The translations under genes were made by a program, and so were the position numbers. Below, in pieces: positions 1 to 6,539 of a DNA stretch of 7,628 bases (position 1 is its first letter; each line of letters starts with the position of its first letter). The notes under the pieces are model-generated. The model was not told the origin of the DNA and searched no databases. It was given only the letters and a program-made list of their open reading frames with translations. Source of the stretch: Candidatus Magasanikbacteria bacterium RIFCSPHIGHO2_02_FULL_47_14 (lineage in GTDB: Bacteria; Patescibacteriota; Patescibacteriia; Magasanikbacterales; UBA922); NCBI GenBank assembly GCA_001784275.1, contig MFQB01000007.1, positions 12,908 through 20,535 on the forward strand, in the 5' to 3' direction.

Positions 1-1
1 T

Positions 2-616
2 GACGCTCCAAAACCAAAACCCAAGGACGTCAGCGAAAAAAAACCGTTGTTAGAAAAGAAGCCCTCGTTGGAAAAAAAGTCTCCGTCAGAAGCGAAAGCA
101 GTAGAAATAGTATCGACAGAGAAACCTCTTTCTTTGTCTCAACTGGTACCGCGTGAGACGGCCGCAAAACACGAAAAGCCGCTACCGTCTGTAGTCCCGA
201 AACCTCAGGAGGAGAAACCGCAAGAATTACCAAAACCAGTATCAGCAGCTCCGCAGGCTCAAGTAAAAGAACAAACACAAATGAGAGATGAGCCGAAACA
301 GGCCTTTAATAGACAGCCTCCGACAACTGGCGCGTCCAATATTCCTGGTACCTCTGCGACAGGAGAAGGTGGAGAAAAAAGGAAGAGAAAACGAAACCGC
401 AAGAAAAAACGAGATGGCGGAACGCCGTCGCAAGATGGTCAAATACGACCTCTTCAGCCACCCCAAGCGTTGCCACGACCGCCCCAACCCCAACCTGTTT
501 CTCCTGTTGCACCGCAATCACAACACGCACCTCAGCCACAACCGCCCCAGCCGCCTACGGCCCCTCCGGAACCAAAACAAGTGTTGTCACCCAACCAAGT
601 TATTCGTTTTGACTAA
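2..616 (+). CDS. C-terminal part of an unrecognised protein with a Lys/Pro/Gln-rich disordered tail
   Basis: The frame is open from the left edge to a TAA at 614-616, giving 204 visible residues. The first in-frame start-like codon is a TTG at 47, but the 15 residues before it have the same Lys/Pro-rich composition, so the real start is probably outside the window. The visible part has no folded domain. A Lys/Glu/Pro-rich stretch with a short imperfect repeat (LEKKPS then LEKKSPS) comes first. A dense basic patch (KRKRKRNRKKKR, nt 377-412) follows, then a Pro/Gln-rich segment (nt 452-574), and the protein ends in NQVIRFD. Basic, disordered tails like this often bind nucleic acid or polyanions, but the function here is unknown because the catalytic or folded part lies upstream. 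It ends 17 nt before the membrane-protein gene at 634. The coding call rests on frame length and consistent composition. Product identity is not claimed. Confidence 0.7.
   Translation, partial: DAPKPKPKDVSEKKPLLEKKPSLEKKSPSEAKAVEIVSTEKPLSLSQLVPRETAAKHEKPLPSVVPKPQEEKPQELPKPVSAAPQAQVKEQTQMRDEPKQAFNRQPPTTGASNIPGTSATGEGGEKRKRKRNRKKKRDGGTPSQDGQIRPLQPPQALPRPPQPQPVSPVAPQSQHAPQPQPPQPPTAPPEPKQVLSPNQVIRFD
377..412 (+). other. Lys/Arg-rich basic patch within the tail protein
   Basis: Twelve consecutive codons encode KRKRKRNRKKKR with no acidic or hydrophobic residue. The patch sits between a Gly/Ser/Thr-rich linker and the Pro/Gln-rich segment. It is a plausible nucleic-acid or membrane-phosphate contact, but that role is inferred from charge alone. 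Confidence 0.6.
452..574 (+). repeat. Pro/Gln-rich low-complexity coding segment
   Basis: About 41 codons are dominated by Pro and Gln in degenerate PQP/PPQ patterns (for example PRPPQPQP and PQPQPPQPP). The repeat is in the protein composition; the DNA is not an exact tandem array. Such segments usually form extended, flexible linkers or tails. Confidence 0.55.
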
Positions 617-619
617 CCC

Positions 620-624
620 GAGGT
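620..624 (+). promoter_or_regulatory. Ribosome binding site for the O-antigen ligase-like gene
   Basis: GAGGT lies 9 nt before ATG 634, a normal Shine-Dalgarno distance, and supports 634 as the start. The spacer ends in a five-T run directly before ATG. Confidence 0.5.
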
Positions 625-633
625 ATTGTTTTT

Positions 634-2937
634 ATGTCAGTGTTCTCATCTTACTCTCGTCACTATCGTTTTATTGACTACGCTTTATTCTCGCTCTTGC
701 TGGTCGGAACGACAGTGCTCCCGCTGTTCTACCTTCCTTTCACACGAGATGTTTTGAACGTTCCGAAGCTGCTTGTGTTGAACGGTTTTGTTTTGGCGGC
801 GTTTCTTTTGTGGTTTGTTCGCGCGCTGATCTCAAAAGAGGTTGTGTTTCGGAAGACAATTCTGGATATCGCACTTATTCTCTGTATCGTTGCAAGCGGG
901 CTTGCCACCGTGTTGTCTATTTCGCCTCGTTTTAGTGTTTCAGGCAGCACAGAAGAGTTCGTACTTCATCTCACGGCGCTTCTCCCTGTCTTTGCCTGGG
1001 TATGGGTATGTATTCAAGAGGTGCGGGCGACCGATCGATGGAGATGTATGCTTACAGCGCTCATAAGCTCCGGCGCGATTGCCACACTTTTGTTTCTTGT
1101 CCGGGACACGCATCTTTGGCAGACGATTGCACAGTATATGCAGCTGTCAGCTGTTCCGTTTAATACAGTGAGTTCTTTGAACAGTGTGTTTGGGGTATTT
1201 CTCGTGAGTATTATTATCGTATCAGTCGGCCTGCTCTTGCCCAGAGAGCAGCGGTGGAGCTGGCAAGTTGCACCGACAGTCGCTGTTATTTTTTGTTTGT
1301 GGGCACTCGCGAGTATTGGATTTTCACTTGTGTGGTGGCTACTCGCCCTTGGTTTGAGCGGTCTTCTGATTTTCGCATTTTTGTTTTTACCACAGGTACG
1401 CATGAGCGTCTTTAGCATACTTTTTGTTTGTATGATTATGGCGTGGCTGTTTGCACTTCTGGGCTCGCCGCAGTTTATAAAGAAAAATTTGCCGGTCGAA
1501 GTCACCATGGGTTTTCAGCCGTCATGGTCTATTGTGAAAGACACGTTGTTAGCCGGCCCAAAAACATTTTTAGTCGGTTCCGGTCCGGGTACATTTTTTT
1601 ATGACTTTTCTCAATATCGAACAACATCATTCAATACGAATCCGCTTGTATGGCGGACTCGTTTTCATCAGCCATTCAATACGGCATTTGCCGTTTTAGC
1701 AGAACAAGGACTGCTTGGCTCTCTTGGAGTTGTCCTCGTCTTTCTTTTGGTTGTCGGGAGCGGTGTAACGATATGGTCATCGCTTCAAAAAGAGAAGATC
1801 GAGGACGTAATGCGATCAATTGTCGATCGGATAGGCGGACACAAGCCGTTTCTTATCGAGGTATGCGCGTTGTTTATTGCATGGGCGATACTCACTGCCG
1901 GTTTATTTCTCACGTTTGTTGATGTTGTCGGGTGGTGGCTTTGGTGGTGGTTCGTTGCATTGGTCATGATAGGTTTTTCATTTTTCTCTTCTCAAATTGT
2001 TGAAAAAAAGACGATTCACTTGCGTCTCTCATCACAATATTCACTTGCCATGTCGTTAGGGGTGGTCTTGTATGTCGTATGTTTGATTATTTTGTTGGCA
2101 TTCGGCATTCGTGTGTATGCGGGTGAAGTTGCATTTACAAAAGCAAGCCGCGCGCTCCAGCCCGAAACCACCCAGGAGTTTTTAAACGATGCGCTTCGCT
2201 ATCGACCGGCGTATGCTCCTTATCATCTCGCCCAGGCGCAACTTTATTTGCAACAAGCGAGTCAGGAGTCACAAAAAGAAAACGCAGTTGCGTCAGTTGT
2301 CGCCGGCTTTTTGGCCCGTGCAGTGAATGAGGCAAAAATTGCCACAGACCTTAGTCCAAAAGATGGCGAGACCTGGGAGACTTTGGCAACCATGTATATC
2401 AACGCTCGTGCCTTTGCGCCCGAAGCAACAAAATGGGCGATTGACGCCTTGGAACGTGCGCAAGTGATTGAGCCGACCAACCCCCTGGTAACTCTCAGAC
2501 TCGGAGACATGTATCTGGCTGACGGGTCGTCGGATAAGGCAGAGGCGCTGTATAAAAAATCAATCGAACTCAAGCAAGACTATGTCCTTGCGTATCAGCA
2601 GCTATCTTCTTTGTATGAAAGTCAACAAAAGATGGACGAAGCGATTGGTGTCTACACGGCGTTGATACAAACCGGAGTCGCTGATGCAGAGAGTGCCTAT
2701 GAGCTCGGTCGTTTATTGTATAATCGTAATCAGCCGAGCGATACGGACCAGGCGATTCAGTTATGGAATCAGGTTGTCGCCACTGCGTCAAACCACTCCA
2801 ACGCTTTATACAGTTTGGGACTTGCCTATGAACGAAAGGGAGACAAGAACAAGGCAATCCAGTACTACCAACGTGTTCGTGAGCTGAATCCGGACAACCA
2901 AGATATTAAAGAAAAAATTCAGAAGTTGTTGCAGTAG
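634..2937 (+). CDS. O-antigen ligase/polymerase-like (Wzy_C) membrane protein with C-terminal TPR domain
   Basis: A 767-aa integral membrane protein. Residues 14-493 hold about twelve hydrophobic segments (near 14-35, 45-63, 75-97, 108-128, 138-156, 182-202, two within 210-251, 256-276, 352-377, 405-452 as a pair, and 468-493). The large loop between about 277 and 350 has the family pattern: GSGPGTFFYDFSQYR at 315-329, then a conserved-type His in RFHQPFN (343-349) and AEQGLLG (356-362). Residues 578-756 form about five TPR units, such as those at 617-650, 651-686 and 721-754. Family knowledge: Wzy_C/WaaL-like enzymes transfer or polymerise lipid-linked glycans outside the membrane, onto lipid, S-layer or pilin acceptors. 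In a CPR-like cell a role in surface glycan or glycoprotein assembly is likely, with the TPRs holding a partner. Ligase versus polymerase cannot be decided from sequence alone. The start is ATG 634 with GAGGT 9 nt upstream; the stop is TAG. Confidence 0.85.
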   Translation: MSVFSSYSRHYRFIDYALFSLLLVGTTVLPLFYLPFTRDVLNVPKLLVLNGFVLAAFLLWFVRALISKEVVFRKTILDIALILCIVASGLATVLSISPRFSVSGSTEEFVLHLTALLPVFAWVWVCIQEVRATDRWRCMLTALISSGAIATLLFLVRDTHLWQTIAQYMQLSAVPFNTVSSLNSVFGVFLVSIIIVSVGLLLPREQRWSWQVAPTVAVIFCLWALASIGFSLVWWLLALGLSGLLIFAFLFLPQVRMSVFSILFVCMIMAWLFALLGSPQFIKKNLPVEVTMGFQPSWSIVKDTLLAGPKTFLVGSGPGTFFYDFSQYRTTSFNTNPLVWRTRFHQPFNTAFAVLAEQGLLGSLGVVLVFLLVVGSGVTIWSSLQKEKIEDVMRSIVDRIGGHKPFLIEVCALFIAWAILTAGLFLTFVDVVGWWLWWWFVALVMIGFSFFSSQIVEKKTIHLRLSSQYSLAMSLGVVLYVVCLIILLAFGIRVYAGEVAFTKASRALQPETTQEFLNDALRYRPAYAPYHLAQAQLYLQQASQESQKENAVASVVAGFLARAVNEAKIATDLSPKDGETWETLATMYINARAFAPEATKWAIDALERAQVIEPTNPLVTLRLGDMYLADGSSDKAEALYKKSIELKQDYVLAYQQLSSLYESQQKMDEAIGVYTALIQTGVADAESAYELGRLLYNRNQPSDTDQAIQLWNQVVATASNHSNALYSLGLAYERKGDKNKAIQYYQRVRELNPDNQDIKEKIQKLLQ
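2368..2901 (+). other. Tetratricopeptide repeat region of the O-antigen ligase-like protein
   Basis: Residues 579-756 show tandem units of about 34 residues with the TPR spacing of small and aromatic residues: an LG/LA-x-x-Y pattern, then A near the unit centre, then a helix-breaking P or N at the unit end (IEPTN, LNPDN). Helical sequence from about 505 to 578 may be degenerate TPR-like helices. TPRs mediate protein-protein contact; the partner is unknown. Confidence 0.75.
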
Positions 2938-2949
2938 CCGTCGTTGAAT

Positions 2950-3759
2950 ATGCACGAGATACACGGGAGAATAACCGGTCCAGACATTCTCTCTCATATC
3001 CGCCGCCCGGAAACAGCGAGTCATAAAGGACAAAATGGTCGCCTTTTGATTATTGCCGGATCAGAAAAATATCACGGCTCCCTTTTGCTTGCGATGCAGA
3101 TTGCATCTCGCATCGTCGACACGGTGTACGTTTTTTCAAGTAAAAATAATGTACGGCTGCTCGAGCGACTTCGGGAGCGGATGGCAGCATTTATCGCGGT
3201 CTTTGAAGAAGAACTTTGGCAAACGGTTGAACTCGTGGATGCAATTTTGATCGGTCCCGGGCTGGCTGAAGACGACGGCACTCATCAACGAGTAAAAAAA
3301 CTTTTGACAGAGTACAGAGATAAAAAAACGGTCATCGATGCAACCGCCCTATGGCATGTCGACCCGAACCTGCTGCATGAACAGTGTATTGTGACGCCAC
3401 ACTCGCGTGAGTTTTCCCATGTTTTCGGCTGTGAACCCAGCGCCGTCAATGTCCTCGCCATGGCAAAACAGTACACATGCACCATTGTACTCAAAGGGAG
3501 AATTGACTATATTAGTAATGGTCAAAAAGTGTACGAAAATCATACCGGCAATGTTGGAATGACCAAAGGTGGCACAGGGGATGTGTTGGCTGGCACGACT
3601 GCTGCTTTTGCCGCGACAAATGACCTCCTCGTCTCTGCTCTCGCAGGTGTGTATCTTAATGGGCTGGCCGGCGACCGGCTGTTTGAACGAGTTGGGACGT
3701 TGTATAATGCTGAAGATGTTATGAAGCAGTTGGGAACTCTTTGGAAAGAGTATATATGA
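2950..3759 (+). CDS. nnrD: ADP-dependent NAD(P)H-hydrate dehydratase, stand-alone domain
   Basis: A 269-aa protein of the YjeF C-terminal/ribokinase-like family that dehydrates damaged NAD(P)HX back to NAD(P)H, using ADP or ATP in the cytoplasm. Visible motifs in order: HKG (25-27), the Gly-rich IIAGSEKYHGS (34-44), ILIGPGL (99-105), IDATAL (129-134), VTPHSREFSHVFG (148-160), LKG (181-183) and GNVGMTKGGTGDVLAG (200-215) with the catalytic-type Asp211. The N-terminal NnrE epimerase half of the bifunctional enzyme is absent, so the epimerase would have to be elsewhere or missing. ATG 2950 is preferred over TTG 2944; neither has a clear Shine-Dalgarno site. It follows the previous stop by 12 nt, in the same frame, and overlaps the next gene by 4 nt, so it is probably co-transcribed and coupled. 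Family assignment is strong; enzymatic activity is inferred. Confidence 0.9.
   Translation: MHEIHGRITGPDILSHIRRPETASHKGQNGRLLIIAGSEKYHGSLLLAMQIASRIVDTVYVFSSKNNVRLLERLRERMAAFIAVFEEELWQTVELVDAILIGPGLAEDDGTHQRVKKLLTEYRDKKTVIDATALWHVDPNLLHEQCIVTPHSREFSHVFGCEPSAVNVLAMAKQYTCTIVLKGRIDYISNGQKVYENHTGNVGMTKGGTGDVLAGTTAAFAATNDLLVSALAGVYLNGLAGDRLFERVGTLYNAEDVMKQLGTLWKEYI
3743..3750 (+). promoter_or_regulatory. Ribosome binding site deciding the ATP-grasp start
   Basis: The purine run GGAAAGAG lies 5 nt before ATG 3756, inside the end of nnrD. It favours ATG 3756 over the in-frame TTG at 3741, which would overlap this site and has no site of its own at the right distance. The start overlaps the nnrD stop as ATGA (3756-3759), a layout typical of translational coupling. 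Confidence 0.65.
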
Positions 3760-5156
3760 ATATTCTCCCACAAAAAGATTTTGATCACGTGGATCATATT
3801 GATCGGGCGTTTATTCAGCGTCTCCAAACCCAGATTCGTGCTTCGAAACAAGCCCTTCCACCATACGCGGCTTTTTTTGAGAATAGGATCATGGAAGATC
3901 GGAGAGCGTTTAACGGGCGTTTGGTGGCCGCCGGTATAAAACCACGGTTTATTACGCCGGTGCAAGAGCAGCACATCAAAAAAAGAACAGAGGCCTTTTT
4001 TCAAGTTCTCCCTCGCCTGGAGGCCTTTTTACGTTCATCAAAGAAAGCACAAAGCTATTTCCACCTACGAAAAGATGAGATAAAAATTTTACAGGCTGAC
4101 CATGGCTATCCAACCCCGGTCCCGTTTGCACGATTCGACGGCGGTTTGACCCCGAATGGCTTCCGTATCTACGAAGTCAACATGAATTGTGCAGCTACTC
4201 CGGGCTGGGTTGAGATGATTTATGATGTTTTGCGCCAGTTGCCGTTTTGGAGTGAGTTTCAGAAGGCATACAACATTCGATATCATACCCCGTGGATCAA
4301 GCGAGTCTACGCAGGCATCATGGAGAACTATCGTGCATGGGGTGGCAGACAGTCGCATCCACATATCCTACTGCTTCGCTGGCCCGCGCAGTACAACCAA
4401 GACAGCGACCGGCTCTCATTTGGATTTCAGGAGTACGGACACCATGCAATTGTTGGCGATGCTACACAAGTTGAGTATAAAAACGGAAAAGTCTGGTATC
4501 AGGGGACGCAGTTTGAGCTTGTGGTTCGCTGGTTTGATCTTGATCATCTTCTGTACGACGTCACAGATATGTACCGCGATATCTTACGGGCATACTATGA
4601 CAACGCCGCATGCATTATCAATCCATTCAGCTCATCCATCCTTGCGCATAAGTCTTTGTTAGCGTTTTTTAACGATGAGCAGTTTGCTGACCACTTCACA
4701 GAACAAGAGCGTCAAACATTGAATGGTATGTGTGCATGGACGCGCATAGTTGAAAAACGTGAGACCACACTTTTGGATGGAACATATGGTTCACTGTTGA
4801 GTCATATCGTGGAAATGAAAGACCGCTTTGTCATCAAGCAGTCAATTGGCACATATGGCAGAAATATTTATATCGGCCGCCAGATGAATCCGAAAGATTG
4901 GAAGAAGGTCATAGCAACGGCTGTAAAAGAAGGCGGGTGGATTGCACAGGAGTATATGACACTGCCGCGGGGACAAGAACCATTTGTCAGCGCCCGAGGT
5001 TCTGTTTCGTCTCGTCCAATTAACCAGGATATCGGTCCATATATGATCAACGGCACATATGGCGGATGTATGGCGCGCGCATCATATAATCTGGTCACGA
5101 ACCTGATGCAAAATGGTTGTTTTGAGATTGTCGGAACAGTAAGAAAAACATCATAA
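3756..5156 (+). CDS. Circularly permuted ATP-grasp ligase (glutathionylspermidine synthase-like)
   Basis: A 466-aa cytoplasmic protein (no signal or membrane segment) resembling the pre-ATP-grasp/circularly permuted ATP-grasp group. Motifs: FARFDGG (124-130) followed by YEVNMN (139-144), which matches the R-x-D...E-x-N-x-N pattern of that group; a probable nucleotide-pocket Lys in AHKSLLAFF (297-305); VIKQS (359-363) with Lys361; the Gly-rich loop GTYGRNIYIG (365-374); WIAQEY (395-400); and DIGPYMINGTYGGCMARAS (425-443), which resembles the closing Mg/ATP segment. Such enzymes activate a carboxylate as acyl phosphate and join it to an amine, making amides or peptide-like bonds. The substrate cannot be named. 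The length is normal for the family and all expected motif blocks are present. It is coupled to nnrD upstream and followed 17 nt later by a glutamine amidotransferase, which suggests, without proof, that ammonia could be the amine. Three GTYG tetrapeptides occur (342, 365, 433). Confidence 0.78.
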   Translation: MNILPQKDFDHVDHIDRAFIQRLQTQIRASKQALPPYAAFFENRIMEDRRAFNGRLVAAGIKPRFITPVQEQHIKKRTEAFFQVLPRLEAFLRSSKKAQSYFHLRKDEIKILQADHGYPTPVPFARFDGGLTPNGFRIYEVNMNCAATPGWVEMIYDVLRQLPFWSEFQKAYNIRYHTPWIKRVYAGIMENYRAWGGRQSHPHILLLRWPAQYNQDSDRLSFGFQEYGHHAIVGDATQVEYKNGKVWYQGTQFELVVRWFDLDHLLYDVTDMYRDILRAYYDNAACIINPFSSSILAHKSLLAFFNDEQFADHFTEQERQTLNGMCAWTRIVEKRETTLLDGTYGSLLSHIVEMKDRFVIKQSIGTYGRNIYIGRQMNPKDWKKVIATAVKEGGWIAQEYMTLPRGQEPFVSARGSVSSRPINQDIGPYMINGTYGGCMARASYNLVTNLMQNGCFEIVGTVRKTS

Positions 5157-5157
5157 T
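5128..5157 (+). promoter_or_regulatory. Possible internal promoter before the amidotransferase gene
   Basis: TTGTCG (5128-5133), an 18-nt spacer and CATAAT (5152-5157) match the sigma70 consensus at 4 of 6 and 5 of 6 positions. Transcription would start about 10 nt before ATG 5174, leaving a very short U-rich leader. It lies at the end of the ATP-grasp gene. Matches of this quality arise by chance, so confidence is low. Confidence 0.3.
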
Positions 5158-5173
5158 TTTTTTCTGTATTTTT

Positions 5174-6310
5174 ATGGCTGAAGGTCATGAACGTATCGCT
5201 ACAGCATTTCGCGGTCCTGAATTTAGAGAAAAGTTAAAGTTGGCCGAAGACGAAGCCCGGGTATTAACCGAGCTTGAAGCGTTTTTTGGAGCAAATCAAG
5301 AGGTAAAACCTTACACAGAAGACGAGGCGCGAGAGACCGAGCGCAAGTTGGAGTTGTTAAAAGAAGCGTATGGGTTGGACGGTGTGTTGGGAGTTGTGAC
5401 ATCGCCCTTTACCCAGACTTATGTGAGAAAGGCGATGCCACCGAACATCCGAAAAAGATTTTTTACAGAGATGTACTATCAGGTGGGGGATCGACCGGTC
5501 CAAATGTTGCAAGAGTTTGAACAGAACACGATTCACGTCGGTGAAGATGGCTCTATCTCAGCAGAAGACCGTCAACGAATGGAAGATTTATTACGAAATC
5601 GAGTTGGTTTACTGGTTGGTGGTGGACCGGGGTATCCGACCGATGTCTCCCGTACGCCACTGTTGCTTGCTATAGAACAAGCCTTGCGTGATAAGACCGC
5701 TGCAGCAGGGCTATGTCTCGGACACCAGGATTTGGCACATCTTGCTGGTTTTGATTTGGTTCCCGGCTCTGTCTCGGCCGGTGCGCAAGTTGAAACGCCC
5801 ACCGCAGCAGGAAGACAACATCCGGTTGTTGGTCGTCTGGGTGAAAGAATCGGCGCTGTGGCATTTCACTCTGCAGAGGTGCAATACAAACAAGGGGCAG
5901 GTGTCACAATATTATCAACCGGAGCCAGTACGGGCGGGGCGCCTGTGAGTTTGTTGTACGGCAGCGCATTTGAAGCTCCTGACCAGGTCATGAGTACCCA
6001 ACACCACCCTGAGGTTGATACAGGTGTTGTTCCGGGGCAGAACGTTGAACTCACTCCAACAGAAGAGATTCTTGATGTTGAAGGGAAGCGCTTAGTCATT
6101 CCGGCAGGGATTCCGGTTGGTCAGGCGGCAATCGTACGATATGGCGCAAGCAACTGGGAGAAGTTTCGAGCGATTGGTATGAGACCGGAAGATCTGCAAG
6201 ATGTCATTCGACCGGAACGACTGTTTCCGCTCCTTGGGCGGAACTTTATCGGTCCAACCATCGACTGGCTTGCAACCACACGTCTTAAAAACTTACGAGG
6301 AGAAAAATAA
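5174..6310 (+). CDS. Class I glutamine amidotransferase (GATase1) with extra N-terminal helical region
   Basis: A 378-aa cytoplasmic protein. The GATase1 core starts near residue 70 (VLGVVTSPF, first strand). LLVGGGPGYPTD (147-157) forms the oxyanion-side turn, GLCLGHQ (179-185) supplies nucleophile Cys181 and the glutamine-contacting Gln185, AFHS (230-233) matches the YHS-type loop, and TQHHPE (275-280) supplies His278 and Glu280. The triad is complete, and GLCLGHQ is the form found in synthetase-type amidotransferases (TrpG, CarA, GuaA) rather than gamma-glutamyl hydrolases, so it should release ammonia from glutamine for a partner. Known family members are about 190-200 aa for the bare domain; here about 65 acidic, helical residues precede it, and about 95 residues follow the HHPE motif. 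It matches none of the standard GATases in overall layout. The natural partner in this locus is the upstream ATP-grasp ligase. The start is ATG 5174, preceded by TTTTT; no Shine-Dalgarno site is visible. Confidence 0.82.
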   Translation: MAEGHERIATAFRGPEFREKLKLAEDEARVLTELEAFFGANQEVKPYTEDEARETERKLELLKEAYGLDGVLGVVTSPFTQTYVRKAMPPNIRKRFFTEMYYQVGDRPVQMLQEFEQNTIHVGEDGSISAEDRQRMEDLLRNRVGLLVGGGPGYPTDVSRTPLLLAIEQALRDKTAAAGLCLGHQDLAHLAGFDLVPGSVSAGAQVETPTAAGRQHPVVGRLGERIGAVAFHSAEVQYKQGAGVTILSTGASTGGAPVSLLYGSAFEAPDQVMSTQHHPEVDTGVVPGQNVELTPTEEILDVEGKRLVIPAGIPVGQAAIVRYGASNWEKFRAIGMRPEDLQDVIRPERLFPLLGRNFIGPTIDWLATTRLKNLRGEK

Positions 6311-6318
6311 TATATTTT

Positions 6319-6534
6319 ATGGATACTACTGAACTTATAAAAGATGTCATGGCTTTATTATTTCAACTTGAGTCGGTACCCTATGAGTTAAGACAAAAAG
6401 CCGTCGACTTGGTACTGGAACATGCAGACGATGTCTTACTTCTTGAAGAGTTGAAAGAAAAGCTTTCTGTTTTTTTTGTAAACACCGAAGTGAATTTTGT
6501 TCGTGACGCTCAAGCACTCGTATCGGTTGAATAA
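6319..6534 (+). CDS. Small acidic helical protein of unknown function
   Basis: A 71-aa protein that I do not recognise. It is rich in Leu, Glu, Asp and Val with few helix breakers, so two or three amphipathic helices are likely (about 3-17, 21-34, 37-52). It has no signal peptide, Cys, metal motif or HTH signature. It lies 8 nt after the amidotransferase stop and 5 nt before the PPDK_N gene, so it is almost certainly in the same transcript. ATG 6319 follows an A/T-rich stretch (TATATTTT). The nearest Shine-Dalgarno-like sequence, AGGAG at 6298-6302, is 16 nt away, further than normal. The reading is supported by its packed position between two certain genes on the same strand and the lack of any other ORF filling this gap. 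It could be an accessory or regulatory subunit of one of the neighbouring ATP-using enzymes; that is inference from position only. Confidence 0.7.
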   Translation: MDTTELIKDVMALLFQLESVPYELRQKAVDLVLEHADDVLLLEELKEKLSVFFVNTEVNFVRDAQALVSVE

Positions 6535-6539
6535 GTTGT

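Noticed and set aside
1014..1508. 164-codon antisense ORF within the O-antigen ligase-like gene
   Set aside because: It lies fully opposite a well-supported gene, and its translation has no recognisable motif or plausible composition.
2935..2952. Possible TAG read-through fusing the TPR protein to NnrD, which share a frame
   Set aside because: NnrD has its own ATG right after the stop and a complete domain. No stop-recoding signal is visible, and the shared frame has a one-in-three chance.
3741..3755. TTG 3741 as the start of the ATP-grasp gene
   Set aside because: It would add five residues encoded by the ribosome-binding sequence itself; ATG 3756 has GGAAAGAG at a proper distance and the common ATGA overlap.
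3540..4004. 154-codon antisense ORF across the nnrD/ATP-grasp junction
   Set aside because: It opposes two genes with clear catalytic motifs, and its own peptide resembles no family.
4222..4662. 146-codon alternative-frame ORF in the ATP-grasp gene
   Set aside because: It overlaps a continuous coding frame with family motifs on both sides; its Ser/His/Thr-rich peptide is typical of a shadow frame.
5116..5163. Hairpin plus T-run resembling an intrinsic terminator after the ATP-grasp gene
   Set aside because: The stem (TGTTTT with AAAACA) is short and almost all A/T, with a long loop, so it would be too weak; the next gene starts 17 nt later.
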